64,000 nt of DNA, taken from the NCBI GenBank assembly GCA_013813715.1, contig JACCRF010000034.1, forward strand, positions 106,782-170,781. Direction: 5' to 3'. The notes beneath the pieces were generated by a model. The model did not search any database. It was not told the DNA's origin and saw nothing but the letters and a program-made list of their open reading frames with translations. The position numbers and the translations under genes were made by a program. Positions 8,919-18,001 of the stretch are shown here, piece after piece. Positions within the stretch are counted from its first letter, which is position 1; each line of letters starts with the position of its first letter. The DNA comes from Gemmatimonadaceae bacterium. GTDB taxonomy: Bacteria > Gemmatimonadota > Gemmatimonadetes > Gemmatimonadales > Gemmatimonadaceae.

Positions 8919-11018
8919 TTGACGGACGGCGAACAGCGACGTTCGGCGCCTGCGAAAGTATATCTGGACATGCCCGTCACCTATCTCAAGGGAGTCGGGC
9001 CGATGCGGGCGGAAGCGCTCGGGCGCCTCGGCATCCGCACCGCGCGCGACTTGCTGTTCCACGTACCCCACCGTTACGAGGACGCGAGCACAGTCAGACC
9101 GATTTCGTCTCTCGAACCCGGAATGGACGCGACAATCGTCGGGCGAGTGATCTCCAAGGGGATCATTCCGACGCGTAGAGGCCTCAGGATATTTCAGGCG
9201 GTCGTGCGGGATGAGTCGGGCATTATCGAAGCGTCGTGGCCTGGACAGCCATTCCTCGACCGCGTGATAGCGAAGGAGGATACTCTGCTCCTCACCGGCA
9301 CGGTGCGATTCTATCACGGCCGCCAGCTCCAGCCTCGCGAGTATGTGAACCTCGGCACGGACGCGGCCGGGCTTGCGGGCGGGCGGGTGCTGTCGGTCTA
9401 CCCCGCGACCGAAGGCCTGTCGTTCAAGGTCATTCGCGGCATCATCGAGTCGCAACTCGATTCGCTGCTTCCTCTGGTCAGAGAGTTTCTGCCCCCGAGC
9501 CTGCTTCGAGAGATGTCCCTCGTGCTACTGCCCGACGCGCTGAGGATGCTGCACCGGCCGGCTTCGATAGCCGAAGCAATGCGTGGCCGGACGCGCCTGG
9601 CGTTCGAGGAGCTGCTCTTCGTTCACATTCTGCAGCGACGCGCCAACCGGCTGGCCCGCGAGAAGCGCGCCGGCACCGCGTTCACCAATCGCAGGCAGCT
9701 CACGAGCGCGCTCAAGGAATCGTTGCCGTTCACTCTGACAAAATCCCAGACGGGGGCCATTCGTGAAATCTTCGCGGATATGTGCAGCGACCGAAAAATG
9801 CATCGCCTGCTCCAGGGCGATGTCGGCAGCGGCAAGACGATCGTTGCCGTTTTCGCATCGCTTCTCGCGATGGAGAACGGATATCAGGCCGCAATCATGG
9901 CGCCCACCGAGCTGCTCGCCGAACAGCACTTCATGACTGCGTCGCATCTCCTCGGAACTATCGGCGTCGAACCGGTGCTCGTCACGGGCAGTTTGACCGG
10001 ACGGGCGCGCGCGGCGGCAGCCGAAAGGATGGCATCGCCGGCGCCGCTGCTTGTAATCGGGACTCACGCGCTGATTCAGCAGGGCACCGAGTTTGCCAGG
10101 CTCGGGCTCGTTACGGTAGACGAGCAGCACCGCTTCGGCGTCGAGCACCGGGCGGCACTGTCGGCCAAGGGCGATTCGCCCGACGTTCTTCTGATGAGTG
10201 CTACTCCGATACCTCGCTCCGTCGCGCTGACGAGATTCGGCGACCTCGATGTGAGTGCGCTTCGCGAGCGGCCCGCGGGAAGGCAGCCAGTGACGACGGT
10301 CGTACGCCCGGAGAAAGGGCGCGAGAAGGCGCTCGCCTTCGTGCGTCGTGAGCTCGACACGGGCCGTCAGGGGTACGTCGTCTATCCAGTTATCGAAGAG
10401 TCAGAGAAAACGGATCTCAAGGCGGCGACGACGATGCATCAGGAACTCTCGATGGGTGTCTTCGCCGGAAAGACAGTCGCTCTGCTGCACGGGCGAATTC
10501 CCGCCGCCGAACGTGATTCGATCATGCGTCGGTTCAGGGATGGCGCAATCGATGTCCTTGTTGCGACAACTGTAATAGAGGTTGGCATCGATGTCGCAAA
10601 TGCCTCGGTGATGTTGATCGAGCACCCCGAGCGGTTCGGGCTATCGCAGCTTCATCAGCTCAGGGGGCGAGTTGGGCGGGGGGCGGAAGCATCTTACTGC
10701 ATCCTCCTCGGCGACTACGGCCCCGATTCCGCGGAGCGGCTCGAGATTTTCGCGAGTACCGACGACGGCTTCGAGATCGCGGAGGCGGATTATCGAATCC
10801 GCGGCTACGGCAACATGTTCGGCGAGGAACAGAGCGGCGCTCCGCTGTTCAAGGTTGCAGATCTGATCCGCGACGAAGCGCTGAACCTCGAGGCGAGGCA
10901 GGTCGCCGAGCGGATCCTCGATAGCGATCCGGAACTCCAGTTGCCGGAACATGCGGGCATTCGCAAGGTCCTGTCGGCGCGTTACTCGCGCGCGCTGGAG
11001 CTTTTCAGGGTGGGGTGA
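8919..11018 (+). CDS. recG: RecG, ATP-dependent branch-migration helicase
   Basis: RecG regresses stalled replication forks and processes Holliday-type junctions. The 699-residue protein has the N-terminal wedge/OB domain, which begins VTYLKGVGPMRAEALGRLGI and contains the DLLFHVPHRYED stretch typical of RecG. Two helicase lobes follow, with Walker A GDVGSGKT, the Walker B-type box DEQHRFG, SATPIPRS, and a C-terminal motif VI around QLRGRVGRG. The start is TTG at 8919, five bases after ftsY. An ATG downstream, just before VTYLKG, would shorten the protein by 17 residues. Confidence 0.97.
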   Translation: MTDGEQRRSAPAKVYLDMPVTYLKGVGPMRAEALGRLGIRTARDLLFHVPHRYEDASTVRPISSLEPGMDATIVGRVISKGIIPTRRGLRIFQAVVRDESGIIEASWPGQPFLDRVIAKEDTLLLTGTVRFYHGRQLQPREYVNLGTDAAGLAGGRVLSVYPATEGLSFKVIRGIIESQLDSLLPLVREFLPPSLLREMSLVLLPDALRMLHRPASIAEAMRGRTRLAFEELLFVHILQRRANRLAREKRAGTAFTNRRQLTSALKESLPFTLTKSQTGAIREIFADMCSDRKMHRLLQGDVGSGKTIVAVFASLLAMENGYQAAIMAPTELLAEQHFMTASHLLGTIGVEPVLVTGSLTGRARAAAAERMASPAPLLVIGTHALIQQGTEFARLGLVTVDEQHRFGVEHRAALSAKGDSPDVLLMSATPIPRSVALTRFGDLDVSALRERPAGRQPVTTVVRPEKGREKALAFVRRELDTGRQGYVVYPVIEESEKTDLKAATTMHQELSMGVFAGKTVALLHGRIPAAERDSIMRRFRDGAIDVLVATTVIEVGIDVANASVMLIEHPERFGLSQLHQLRGRVGRGAEASYCILLGDYGPDSAERLEIFASTDDGFEIAEADYRIRGYGNMFGEEQSGAPLFKVADLIRDEALNLEARQVAERILDSDPELQLPEHAGIRKVLSARYSRALELFRVG

Positions 11019-11053
11019 GGGGAAAGTACGCGTTGTTAGGGCGCACCTGGAAG

Positions 11054-11593
11054 CTAGCGCTCCGGATTCGCCAGCCGTCGCTTGATTCGCTCCAGCTCGG
11101 CGTTCGCCTTCGCCAGATGATCGCGGAGACTCGCAATCTCGTCCTCGCGGCTGACGAATACTGTATCCCGCCCTGACGCCACCCTGACCGGCTGTTGAGC
11201 GCGAAGTGACTGCATCGACTGAGCCGTGCGTCGAAGGACGAGTGCCGGCGCCCGATACCACGAGGTTCCGGGTGTCGCGAGGTAAATGTCGAGCGCGCGG
11301 ATTCCCTCTCCGAGCGACGCCGTCCGATTGGCCGGGTCGACTATATACATTGCGCGCCAGAAGGAAACCTCGAGCCCTTCAGGCGTGCCCTTCGCCTTGA
11401 GCCCGAAGTCGGCAAGGATGCGGTCGGCGCCGACATAATCGCCCGCCTCGGCGCGCCGATCCGCTGCCGCAAGGGCCTCCGCGAATGTGGATGCGGGCTT
11501 TGGCCCCTCGGCGACGGCTGGTACCTTCGCGCAGGCCCCGAGCAGCAGGACAGCAGCGAAAACGGACGTACGAAGCACTGGTATGCGAATCAC
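11054..11593 (-). CDS. small lipoprotein downstream of a histidine kinase
   Basis: Unknown function. The 179-residue product has a lipoprotein signal with lipobox LLLGAC (Cys about 21). The middle part is alpha-helical and alanine-rich, with a repeat-like feel (AAADRRAEAGDYVGADRIL), suggestive of a TPR-like fold. The C-terminus (about 145-179) is a charged heptad-like helix, probably a coiled coil. The start is GTG and overlaps the stop of the kinase gene by four bases, so the two are co-expressed. The arrangement of a membrane kinase plus an outer-membrane lipoprotein resembles the enterobacterial GlrK/QseE-QseG pair, but I cannot show homology. The partner response regulator is not adjacent. 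Confidence 0.65.
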   Translation of the reverse strand: MIRIPVLRTSVFAAVLLLGACAKVPAVAEGPKPASTFAEALAAADRRAEAGDYVGADRILADFGLKAKGTPEGLEVSFWRAMYIVDPANRTASLGEGIRALDIYLATPGTSWYRAPALVLRRTAQSMQSLRAQQPVRVASGRDTVFVSREDEIASLRDHLAKANAELERIKRRLANPER

Positions 11594-13089
11594 GCCACTT
11601 CCTCGACGACTGGGGTGCGGCGGAACGGCGTCCGCCTGGTAATTACTGCGCGCACCGGCAATGTAATCGAAAATGTAGTGCCCCTGCCCAGCGTACTCTC
11701 CACCGAGATCGTTCCGCCGTGCGCCTCTACGATCTCACGCGCTATCGCCAGACCAAGTCCGGTACCCTTTACCGCCGCATATGCCTGGTTGTTCGCCTGG
11801 AAGAACTTTTCGAAGATGTGCGGCAGCTGCTCGGCGGCGATTCCGACTCCCGTGTCCTGCACATCGATGCGCACCTCTGACTCCGATCCCTCCACGACAA
11901 GCTCGACCACTCCACCGCGATCGGTGAACTTGAAAGCGTTCGACAGCAGGTTGCCGAGCACTTCGTTGATCCTGTCTTCGTCCCAGAGCACGTGCGAGGG
12001 AAGGTCCGACCCGCGCACCACACGGAACGAGATTTCCCGCTGGAGCGCGAGAACCTGGAACGATGTCTCGAACGAGTGAAGGAAGCGGTCGAGGTCCACC
12101 TGCCGCCGCTCGAGCTTGCCGCCGCCCGCCTCGAACCGGCTTATGTCGAGCAGCCTCTTCACCAGCCGCGTGAGCGTTTGAGCTTGTTTGCCGAGCGTCG
12201 CGCAGATCTCGCGTTGTTTGGGATTCAACTCTCCGTAGATGTTCTCCTGAAGAAGCTCGAGGTAGCCGACGATGACGTTGATCGGCGTCTTGAGCTCATG
12301 AGATGCAACCGATACGAACTCCGCCTTGAGTTTGTCCAGCTCGGCGAGCTGCGACGTCATCCCCTGGTAGCTCGCCGCGAGACGCCCGAACTCGTCGGTC
12401 CTTTTCTCGATCATCGGCAGCCGCTGCGTGAAGTCGCCATCGGCCACTGCCTTCATTCCGCGTTCGAGGTCGAACACCGGGCGGCTTATTGACCGCGTCA
12501 GCCAGATCGCGATGAGAGTTGCGATGAGGAGAGCGACGGCAAGTGATCCGGCAGCTGTGCGACGTGCGTCAACCGTCGTCGATGCCGCCTCGTCCACGCG
12601 CTCTCTCGTCTCATCGGCCAGCCGCGCGTTGGCGCGGCCGATCGCGCGCTCGATCGTCAGCAGCGCGGGGCGCGTCCGCTGCGACGAGATTTCTTCGGCT
12701 GTGTTGGCCGCTCCCGCCGCCGCCGCCGCGAACTCGGCTTCGGTGGAAGCACGGAGTGACAGCACCGCGTTCGATATGTCCGTCGCGGCTTCGCGGCTGG
12801 AGTAGCGGGATAGCGAGTCCGCGGTGGCGCTCAGCTTGTCGAGATGCTCCCTCATCCTTATGAGGCTCGCGCTGTCGGCGACGAGAACGAGCGCATCTTC
12901 GAGGCGCTTCACCTCATCGGTGCGCTCCCTGAAGTTTCCAAGAAGCAGCGACGCGGCGAACTCACGGTCGCGCAGACTTCGAGTCGTCTGATGAACAGAC
13001 TCGAGCGAACGAAGTGCGAGCAGCAAGGGAACGAGCAGGATGATCGTGATCGAAACGATCCCGAGGCCCAGCCGTGTGCGCAGCTTCAT
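11590..13089 (-). CDS. membrane sensor histidine kinase (HAMP-HisKA-HATPase)
   Basis: A two-component sensor of 499 residues. TM1 lies at about 8-27. An alpha-helical periplasmic region (28-180) precedes TM2 (about 181-199). The HAMP domain starts at SISRPVFDLERGMKAVADGD. The phosphoacceptor His264 is in FVSVASHELKTP, and the HATPase domain has NLLSNAFKF (N box), a DTGVGI G1 box and GTGLGLAI. The signal is unknown. No response regulator gene is next to it, so it is an orphan by position. A lipoprotein gene overlaps its 3' end and may modulate it. Confidence 0.9.
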   Translation of the reverse strand: MKLRTRLGLGIVSITIILLVPLLLALRSLESVHQTTRSLRDREFAASLLLGNFRERTDEVKRLEDALVLVADSASLIRMREHLDKLSATADSLSRYSSREAATDISNAVLSLRASTEAEFAAAAAGAANTAEEISSQRTRPALLTIERAIGRANARLADETRERVDEAASTTVDARRTAAGSLAVALLIATLIAIWLTRSISRPVFDLERGMKAVADGDFTQRLPMIEKRTDEFGRLAASYQGMTSQLAELDKLKAEFVSVASHELKTPINVIVGYLELLQENIYGELNPKQREICATLGKQAQTLTRLVKRLLDISRFEAGGGKLERRQVDLDRFLHSFETSFQVLALQREISFRVVRGSDLPSHVLWDEDRINEVLGNLLSNAFKFTDRGGVVELVVEGSESEVRIDVQDTGVGIAAEQLPHIFEKFFQANNQAYAAVKGTGLGLAIAREIVEAHGGTISVESTLGRGTTFSITLPVRAVITRRTPFRRTPVVEEVA

Positions 13090-13095
13090 ACGCGG

Positions 13096-13124
13096 TTGAC
13101 ACCCCTATCCATCGCGTCTAGCTT
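13096..13124 (+). promoter_or_regulatory. candidate promoter for asnS
   Basis: A perfect TTGACA (13096-13101) is followed by a 17-base spacer and TAGCTT (13119-13124), 33 bases before the asnS ATG in the divergent gap. The same TTGACA-17-TAG(C/G)TT pattern occurs at 58613. Confidence 0.55.
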
Positions 13125-13157
13125 GCCGCGCAATTGCCGCCCTGAACGATCTCCCAA

Positions 13158-14459
13158 ATGACTTCCCCATACGCACGTATAACCGAGCTGAACACTCACA
13201 TCGGACAGGTTGTCCGTGTGAGGGGCTGGGTGACGCACCTGCGTTCCTCCGGCAAAGTCGCGTTCGTGGTGATGCGCGATGGCAGCGGAACGCTCCAGTG
13301 TGTTCTGGTGAAAGTTAGTCTGCCCGCGGAGACGTGGGAACAGTACGGCGGTCTATCCCATGAAACGACGATCGAGGTGGCTGGAGAGGTACGATCCGAT
13401 AAGCGCGCTCCGGGGGGAGTGGAGCTGGCAGTGACGTCGCTTACGATCACCGGCCCGAGTCCGGCGGATTACCCGATCCAGCCCAAGGAGCACGGGATCG
13501 ACTTTCTGCTCGATCGCCGTCACCTCTGGTTGCGGAGCGGCCGCCAGCGAGCGATCGCTCGCGTCCGGCACGAGATCGAGCAGGCGATCCGCGATTTCTT
13601 TCACAAGCGTGATTTCACGCTCGTGGATACCCCGATACTCACCGCGGCGATTGGCGAGCGCAGCGGCCTGTTTTCGACGGAGTACTTCGATGAGGGCACG
13701 GCCTATTTGGCGCAGACCGGTCAGCTCTACGGCGAAGCTGCGGCCGCGGCGCTCGGACGCATCTATTGCTTTGGGCCGACGTTCCGCGCCGAGAAATCCA
13801 AGACGCGGCGCCACCTCTCCGAGTTCTGGATGGTCGAACCCGAGGTCGCGTTCAACGACTCGGACGACAACATGCGCCTCCAGGAGGAGTTCGTGTCGTA
13901 CATTGTTCAGCGGTGTCTCGAACGACGTCGCGACGAGCTGATCGAGCTCGAACGGGATCTGTCGAAGTTGGAGACCGTTGTCGCCCCGTTTCCGCGCATC
14001 GACTACTCCGATGCGGTCCGCCTTCTCGAGAGAAAGGGAAGTGGCGTGAAATGGGGTGACGATCTTGGCGCCGAGGACGAGACACTCCTTGTGGAGGGCC
14101 ACGACCGGCCGGTGTTCGTATTCAACTATCCCAAGGAGGCGAAAGCCTTCTATATGAAGGAGAACCCAGACGATCCGCGCACTGTGCTGTGCAACGACTG
14201 CCTCGCTCCCGAAGGCTTCGGCGAGATCATCGGCGGGTCGCAGCGCGAGGATGATCACGATCGTCTGTTGCGTCGCATCGAGGAGGAGAAACTGCCCATT
14301 GATGCGTATGGCTGGTATCTCGATCTCAGAAAGTACGGAACGTTCGTTCACTCAGGCTTCGGTCTCGGACTCGAGCGAACGGTCGCCTGGATCTGCGGGC
14401 TGCCACACGTCCGCGAGGCGATCGCCTTTCCGCGCATGATGCATCGGCTGAGGCCCTGA
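13158..14459 (+). CDS. asnS: asparaginyl-tRNA synthetase
   Basis: This class IIb synthetase charges tRNA-Asn. The 433-residue protein has an N-terminal OB-fold anticodon-binding domain (about 1-115, RVRGWVTHLRSSGKVAF) and the catalytic core with motif 2 FRAEKSKTRRHLSEFWM. Motif 3 is SGFGLGLERTVAWICG. AsnRS-type features such as LAQTGQLYGEAA and EIIGGSQRE distinguish it from AspRS. Its presence suggests direct Asn-tRNA formation rather than sole reliance on GatCAB transamidation. It is transcribed divergently from the histidine kinase. Confidence 0.95.
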   Translation: MTSPYARITELNTHIGQVVRVRGWVTHLRSSGKVAFVVMRDGSGTLQCVLVKVSLPAETWEQYGGLSHETTIEVAGEVRSDKRAPGGVELAVTSLTITGPSPADYPIQPKEHGIDFLLDRRHLWLRSGRQRAIARVRHEIEQAIRDFFHKRDFTLVDTPILTAAIGERSGLFSTEYFDEGTAYLAQTGQLYGEAAAAALGRIYCFGPTFRAEKSKTRRHLSEFWMVEPEVAFNDSDDNMRLQEEFVSYIVQRCLERRRDELIELERDLSKLETVVAPFPRIDYSDAVRLLERKGSGVKWGDDLGAEDETLLVEGHDRPVFVFNYPKEAKAFYMKENPDDPRTVLCNDCLAPEGFGEIIGGSQREDDHDRLLRRIEEEKLPIDAYGWYLDLRKYGTFVHSGFGLGLERTVAWICGLPHVREAIAFPRMMHRLRP

Positions 14460-14466
14460 CCCGGTA

Positions 14467-14485
14467 ACGGGTACCGGTTACCCGT
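14467..14485. terminator. hairpin between convergent asnS and mazG
   Basis: ACGGGTA (14467-14473), a five-base loop and TACCCGT (14479-14485) form a perfect 7-bp stem at the junction of the two convergent genes, overlapping the mazG stop. There is no T tract on either side, so this is only a candidate bidirectional stop. Confidence 0.3.
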
Positions 14486-15257
14486 GTTCGCCGGCCTTGA
14501 CCTCGTCCCAGATCGCGTCAAGCCTGTCGATTCCTTCCTCCCGGAGCACGAGGCCCCGTTGCCGAGCGATGCGCTCCACTTCGCGAAATCGCGTCTCGAA
14601 TTTCGCGTTCGCGCGGTCGAGCGCGAGCGACGCGTGCACGCCTGCCTTACGACACAGGTTGACGCACGCGAATAGCAGATCACCGAGTTCTGCCTCGAGC
14701 AGCGCATGGGATTCATCCGGCGGCCCGGAATGACCGGCCGCGGAATGCCCGCGAAGGTGGTCTCTAACCTCGCCGAGCTCTTCCGACACTTTGTCGGCCG
14801 GGCCATTCGCATCGGGCCAGTCGAACCCGACGCCGGCGGCGCGATCCTGCAGGCGGTGAGCGCGGTGCAGCGCCGGCAGCGCCGCGGGAAGCCCGTCGGC
14901 GATGGAATCGCGCTTCTTCGATTTCATCTTCTCCCACGGCTCTTTCACGCCATCGCCGTACAGGTGCGGATGGCGCGCCTTCATCTTCGCGATGAGGCCC
15001 CGCGCGACATCCCCGACATCGAACTCGCCGCGTTCCTCGGCTATCACCGAATGAAACAGCACCTGGAGCAGCACGTCGCCGAGCTCCTCGCGCATGAGCG
15101 CGGCGTTGCCTTCGCGGAGCGCTTCGTCCAGCTCGTGCGATTCCTCCATCAGGTACGGGCGAAGCGACTCATGCGTTTGAGCCGCGTCCCAGTCGCAGCG
15201 CTTTCGGAGATCCTGCATCAACGTCACCGTGTCGTTCAGCGTCATTCTGTCGTCCAT
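14478..15257 (-). CDS. mazG: MazG, nucleoside triphosphate pyrophosphohydrolase
   Basis: MazG hydrolyses NTPs and dNTPs to monophosphates and pyrophosphate. It clears non-canonical nucleotides and in E. coli moderates (p)ppGpp-linked responses. The 259-residue protein fits the two-domain form. The N-terminal all-alpha domain contains the metal-binding pattern EESHELDEAL followed by LREELGDVLLQVLFHS. The second domain repeats EELGEVRDHL and EAELGDLLFACVNLCR. It is a single gene on the minus strand, convergent with asnS and divergent from alr. Confidence 0.93.
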   Translation of the reverse strand: MDDRMTLNDTVTLMQDLRKRCDWDAAQTHESLRPYLMEESHELDEALREGNAALMREELGDVLLQVLFHSVIAEERGEFDVGDVARGLIAKMKARHPHLYGDGVKEPWEKMKSKKRDSIADGLPAALPALHRAHRLQDRAAGVGFDWPDANGPADKVSEELGEVRDHLRGHSAAGHSGPPDESHALLEAELGDLLFACVNLCRKAGVHASLALDRANAKFETRFREVERIARQRGLVLREEGIDRLDAIWDEVKAGEHG

Positions 15258-15322
15258 GCGGCCGTCGCTCGCTAGATTGGCGTTGTGAATGCAATTCTAT
15301 CCGGCACTCTCGCGTCCCGCCA

Positions 15323-16414
15323 ATGTCCGAGTCGTTAGAGCGCGCCTGGATGGAGGTAGACCTTCGCGCCCTGGTCGCGAACGGCGCTGCCCTGCGCGAC
15401 TGGTCAGGCGTACCCCTTCTTCCGATGGTGAAGGCGGACGCGTACGGCCTCGGCGCCGAGAGCGTAGCGCACGCGCTTGAGCAGCTCGAACCATGGGGGT
15501 ATGGCGTTGCGACAGTAGTTGAAGGGGCGGAACTTCGTGCGTGCGGCATCGCGCGGCCGATCCTCGTTTTCAATCCGCTGTTGTCCGAAGAGCTCGAGGC
15601 AGCGAGCGCCGCTGGTCTAACGCCGACACTCGGCTCGCGACATGCGATAGAGCAGTGGGCGATTCACGGAAAGGCGTATCACCTGTCGATCGACACCGGG
15701 ATGTCGCGCGCCGGTGTTCCGTGGCGTGACATCCCGGGTCTGCGAGATGTTCTCGCCGTCCATCCGCCCGAAGGCGTGTTCACCCACTTTCATTCCGCCG
15801 AACTGAACGACGATACGATGGCGGTGCAGGAAAACCGCTTCCGCAAGGCGGTGGCTCAGCTTCCGTCGGCTCCCCGCGTGCTGCACGCCGAAGGAAGCGC
15901 GGCGATCGAGCGGCATCATCGGTCCGAATGGTCGGTAATCCGTCCGGGTGTATTTCTCTACGGTGTGGGAAGCGGCGAAGGGTCGCTCGTCGCCCCGCGG
16001 CCGGTGATTCACGTGCGGGCGCGTGTCGTGGAGACGCGTTGGGTGGAGCCGGGCGACACGGTGAGCTACGATGCCACCTGGACCGCGCCGTCGCGCCGGC
16101 TCATCGCGACCATTCCGATGGGGTATGCGGACGGCTATCCCCGTTCCCTCAGCAATGCTGGTCGCGGCGTCGTGCGGGGCCGCGAAGTCACAATCGCCGG
16201 ACGAGTTACGATGGATATGATAATGCTCGACGTCACAGACACCGGGTGCGAGGTCGGCGACGTCGTGACGATGATCGGTTCGCCCGCTGTTGGCAACGCT
16301 ACGCTCGATGCGGCCGCGCTCGATGCCGCCGCGGTCGCAAGGCTAGCAGAGATGTCACACTACGAGCTGCTGACCGGTCTCCGCGGCCGCCTTCGCCGCG
16401 TATACGTGACCTGA
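15323..16414 (+). CDS. alr: alanine racemase
   Basis: A PLP enzyme that makes D-alanine for the peptidoglycan stem. The 363-residue protein has the PLP lysine in PMVKADAYGLG (Lys37), a TIM-barrel N-domain and a C-terminal beta domain. The partner catalytic tyrosine lies in the VSYDATW segment and GYADGYPR is intact. It begins a string with deoB and cdd. The deoB start lies one base after the alr stop. Its wall-precursor role is distant from the nucleoside genes that follow, so the grouping may be only transcriptional. Confidence 0.96.
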   Translation: MSESLERAWMEVDLRALVANGAALRDWSGVPLLPMVKADAYGLGAESVAHALEQLEPWGYGVATVVEGAELRACGIARPILVFNPLLSEELEAASAAGLTPTLGSRHAIEQWAIHGKAYHLSIDTGMSRAGVPWRDIPGLRDVLAVHPPEGVFTHFHSAELNDDTMAVQENRFRKAVAQLPSAPRVLHAEGSAAIERHHRSEWSVIRPGVFLYGVGSGEGSLVAPRPVIHVRARVVETRWVEPGDTVSYDATWTAPSRRLIATIPMGYADGYPRSLSNAGRGVVRGREVTIAGRVTMDMIMLDVTDTGCEVGDVVTMIGSPAVGNATLDAAALDAAAVARLAEMSHYELLTGLRGRLRRVYVT

Positions 16415-16415
16415 A

Positions 16416-17582
16416 GTGCGCCGCGCGATAATCATCGTCCTCGACGGCGTCGGATCGGGCGAGGCATCCGACGCCGATCGCTACGGCGACTTGGGGAGCA
16501 ACACTCTCGGCAACGTCGCCGAAGCCGTCGGCGGCATGGATCTGCCGGCGCTCGCCGCGTGCGGACTCGGGAACATGATTCCGCTCCTTGGCGTCAACCC
16601 CGTTCCTGCGCCCAAGGGCGCGTGGGGAAGGATGAATCCCGCCTCCCCTGGCAAGGACAGCACAACCGGTCACTGGGAGATCGCGGGAGTGCATTTGAAG
16701 AAACCCTTTCCGACATATCCCAACGGATTTCCGGAGGATGTGATCGGTCAGTTCAGTCGCGCAACCGGGCGCCGGGTGATTTGCAACATCGCCGCGAGCG
16801 GAACCGCAGTGCTCGAAGAGTTCGGGCCGGCGCACCTTCATGGCGGCGAATGGATCGTGTACACATCGGCGGATTCTGTATTTCAGATCGCAGCTCACGA
16901 GCGAGTGGTGCCGCTCGATGAGCTCTACCGCGCCTGCCGGGCGGCGCGAGCGATACTCGTCCATCCCCACGATGTATCGCGCGTCATCGCCCGCCCGTTC
17001 GATGGCTCGCCCGCCGAGTTCCGGCGCACCGCCAACCGCCGGGACTTTTCGATAGAGCCGCCTGGCGAGACGCTGCTCGATGCGCTTGCTGCGGCGGGCA
17101 TTCCGCGCCACGGCATCGGAAAGGTGGACGATCTTTTCGCGAAGCGTTCGATCGTCGCGGCCCACACTTCGTGCAACGCCGAGGGCATTGCATTGATTCG
17201 GGCGTGGATCGAGGGTGCGGAAAGTGGGCTGCTCTTCGCCAACCTAGTAGATTTCGATCAGTTGTACGGGCACCGCAACGACGCAAGGGGCTTCTACAAC
17301 TCTCTGCGGGAATTCGACTTCGCGCTCCCCACGCTGACCGATGCACTTAACGAGGACGACCTGCTGTTCATCACCGCCGACCACGGCAACGACCCCACCA
17401 CGCCATCGACTGACCACGCCCGCGAGACGGTCCCCCTGCTCGCGATCGGGTCACGGGTTGCGCCGGGTAGTCTGGGGACGCTCCCGACTTTTTCCGATCT
17501 GGGCGCAACGGTGAGCGACTGGCTCGGTGTCTCATTCCGAGGGGCTGGCAGCTCCTTTCTCCCGGTTCTGGTATCCAGGTGA
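16416..17582 (+). CDS. deoB: phosphopentomutase
   Basis: DeoB interconverts (deoxy)ribose-1-phosphate and (deoxy)ribose-5-phosphate in nucleoside salvage. This alkaline-phosphatase-superfamily protein of 388 residues opens with IIIVLDGVGSGEASDADRYG and GSNTLGN. The phosphothreonine region is GKDSTTGHWEI, and the metal ligands lie in NLVDFDQLYGHRND and ITADHGNDPT. The start is GTG. The stop overlaps the cdd start in GTGA, coupling it to cytidine deaminase, a sensible pair for pyrimidine nucleoside catabolism. Confidence 0.96.
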   Translation: MRRAIIIVLDGVGSGEASDADRYGDLGSNTLGNVAEAVGGMDLPALAACGLGNMIPLLGVNPVPAPKGAWGRMNPASPGKDSTTGHWEIAGVHLKKPFPTYPNGFPEDVIGQFSRATGRRVICNIAASGTAVLEEFGPAHLHGGEWIVYTSADSVFQIAAHERVVPLDELYRACRAARAILVHPHDVSRVIARPFDGSPAEFRRTANRRDFSIEPPGETLLDALAAAGIPRHGIGKVDDLFAKRSIVAAHTSCNAEGIALIRAWIEGAESGLLFANLVDFDQLYGHRNDARGFYNSLREFDFALPTLTDALNEDDLLFITADHGNDPTTPSTDHARETVPLLAIGSRVAPGSLGTLPTFSDLGATVSDWLGVSFRGAGSSFLPVLVSR

Positions 17583-18001
17583 GTGACCATGATGCCCGGG
17601 ACGCCGCTGAATCCCTGCGGGATGCGGCGTTCGCGGCGATGGAGAATGCTTACGCCCCCTATTCGAATTACCGGGTAGGGGCTGCGATTCGCTCTGAAGA
17701 TGGAAGGGTGGTGACCGGCTGCAACGTGGAGAACGCGGTCTACGGCGAGGCACTTTGCGCCGAGCGAGTCGCGATCGCCGCCGCCGTGGCCCAGGGAATC
17801 AAGTCGTTCGACGAGATCGCGATCGCGACCGAGTCGGACGAGCCGGCACCGCCATGTGGGTCGTGCCGCCAGACGATGAGTGAGTTCGCGCCCGATCTAC
17901 GGGTGACGAGCTATGCGAGAAACGGAAAACAAGCGACGTGGCGTCTCGGCGATCTCCTGCCGGAAGCCTTCGCGCTGAACCATTTACGTGGAAGAATGTA
18001 A
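17579..18001 (+). CDS. cdd: cytidine deaminase
   Basis: Deaminates cytidine and deoxycytidine to the uridine forms. The 140-residue length matches the homotetrameric class. Zinc ligands are visible as Cys60 (ALCAER, with catalytic Glu62) and Cys93/Cys96 in PPCGSCRQ. The GCNVENA motif is also present. The start is GTG inside the deoB stop. The stop TAA is directly followed by the GTG of the next gene. Confidence 0.96.
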   Translation: MSDHDARDAAESLRDAAFAAMENAYAPYSNYRVGAAIRSEDGRVVTGCNVENAVYGEALCAERVAIAAAVAQGIKSFDEIAIATESDEPAPPCGSCRQTMSEFAPDLRVTSYARNGKQATWRLGDLLPEAFALNHLRGRM

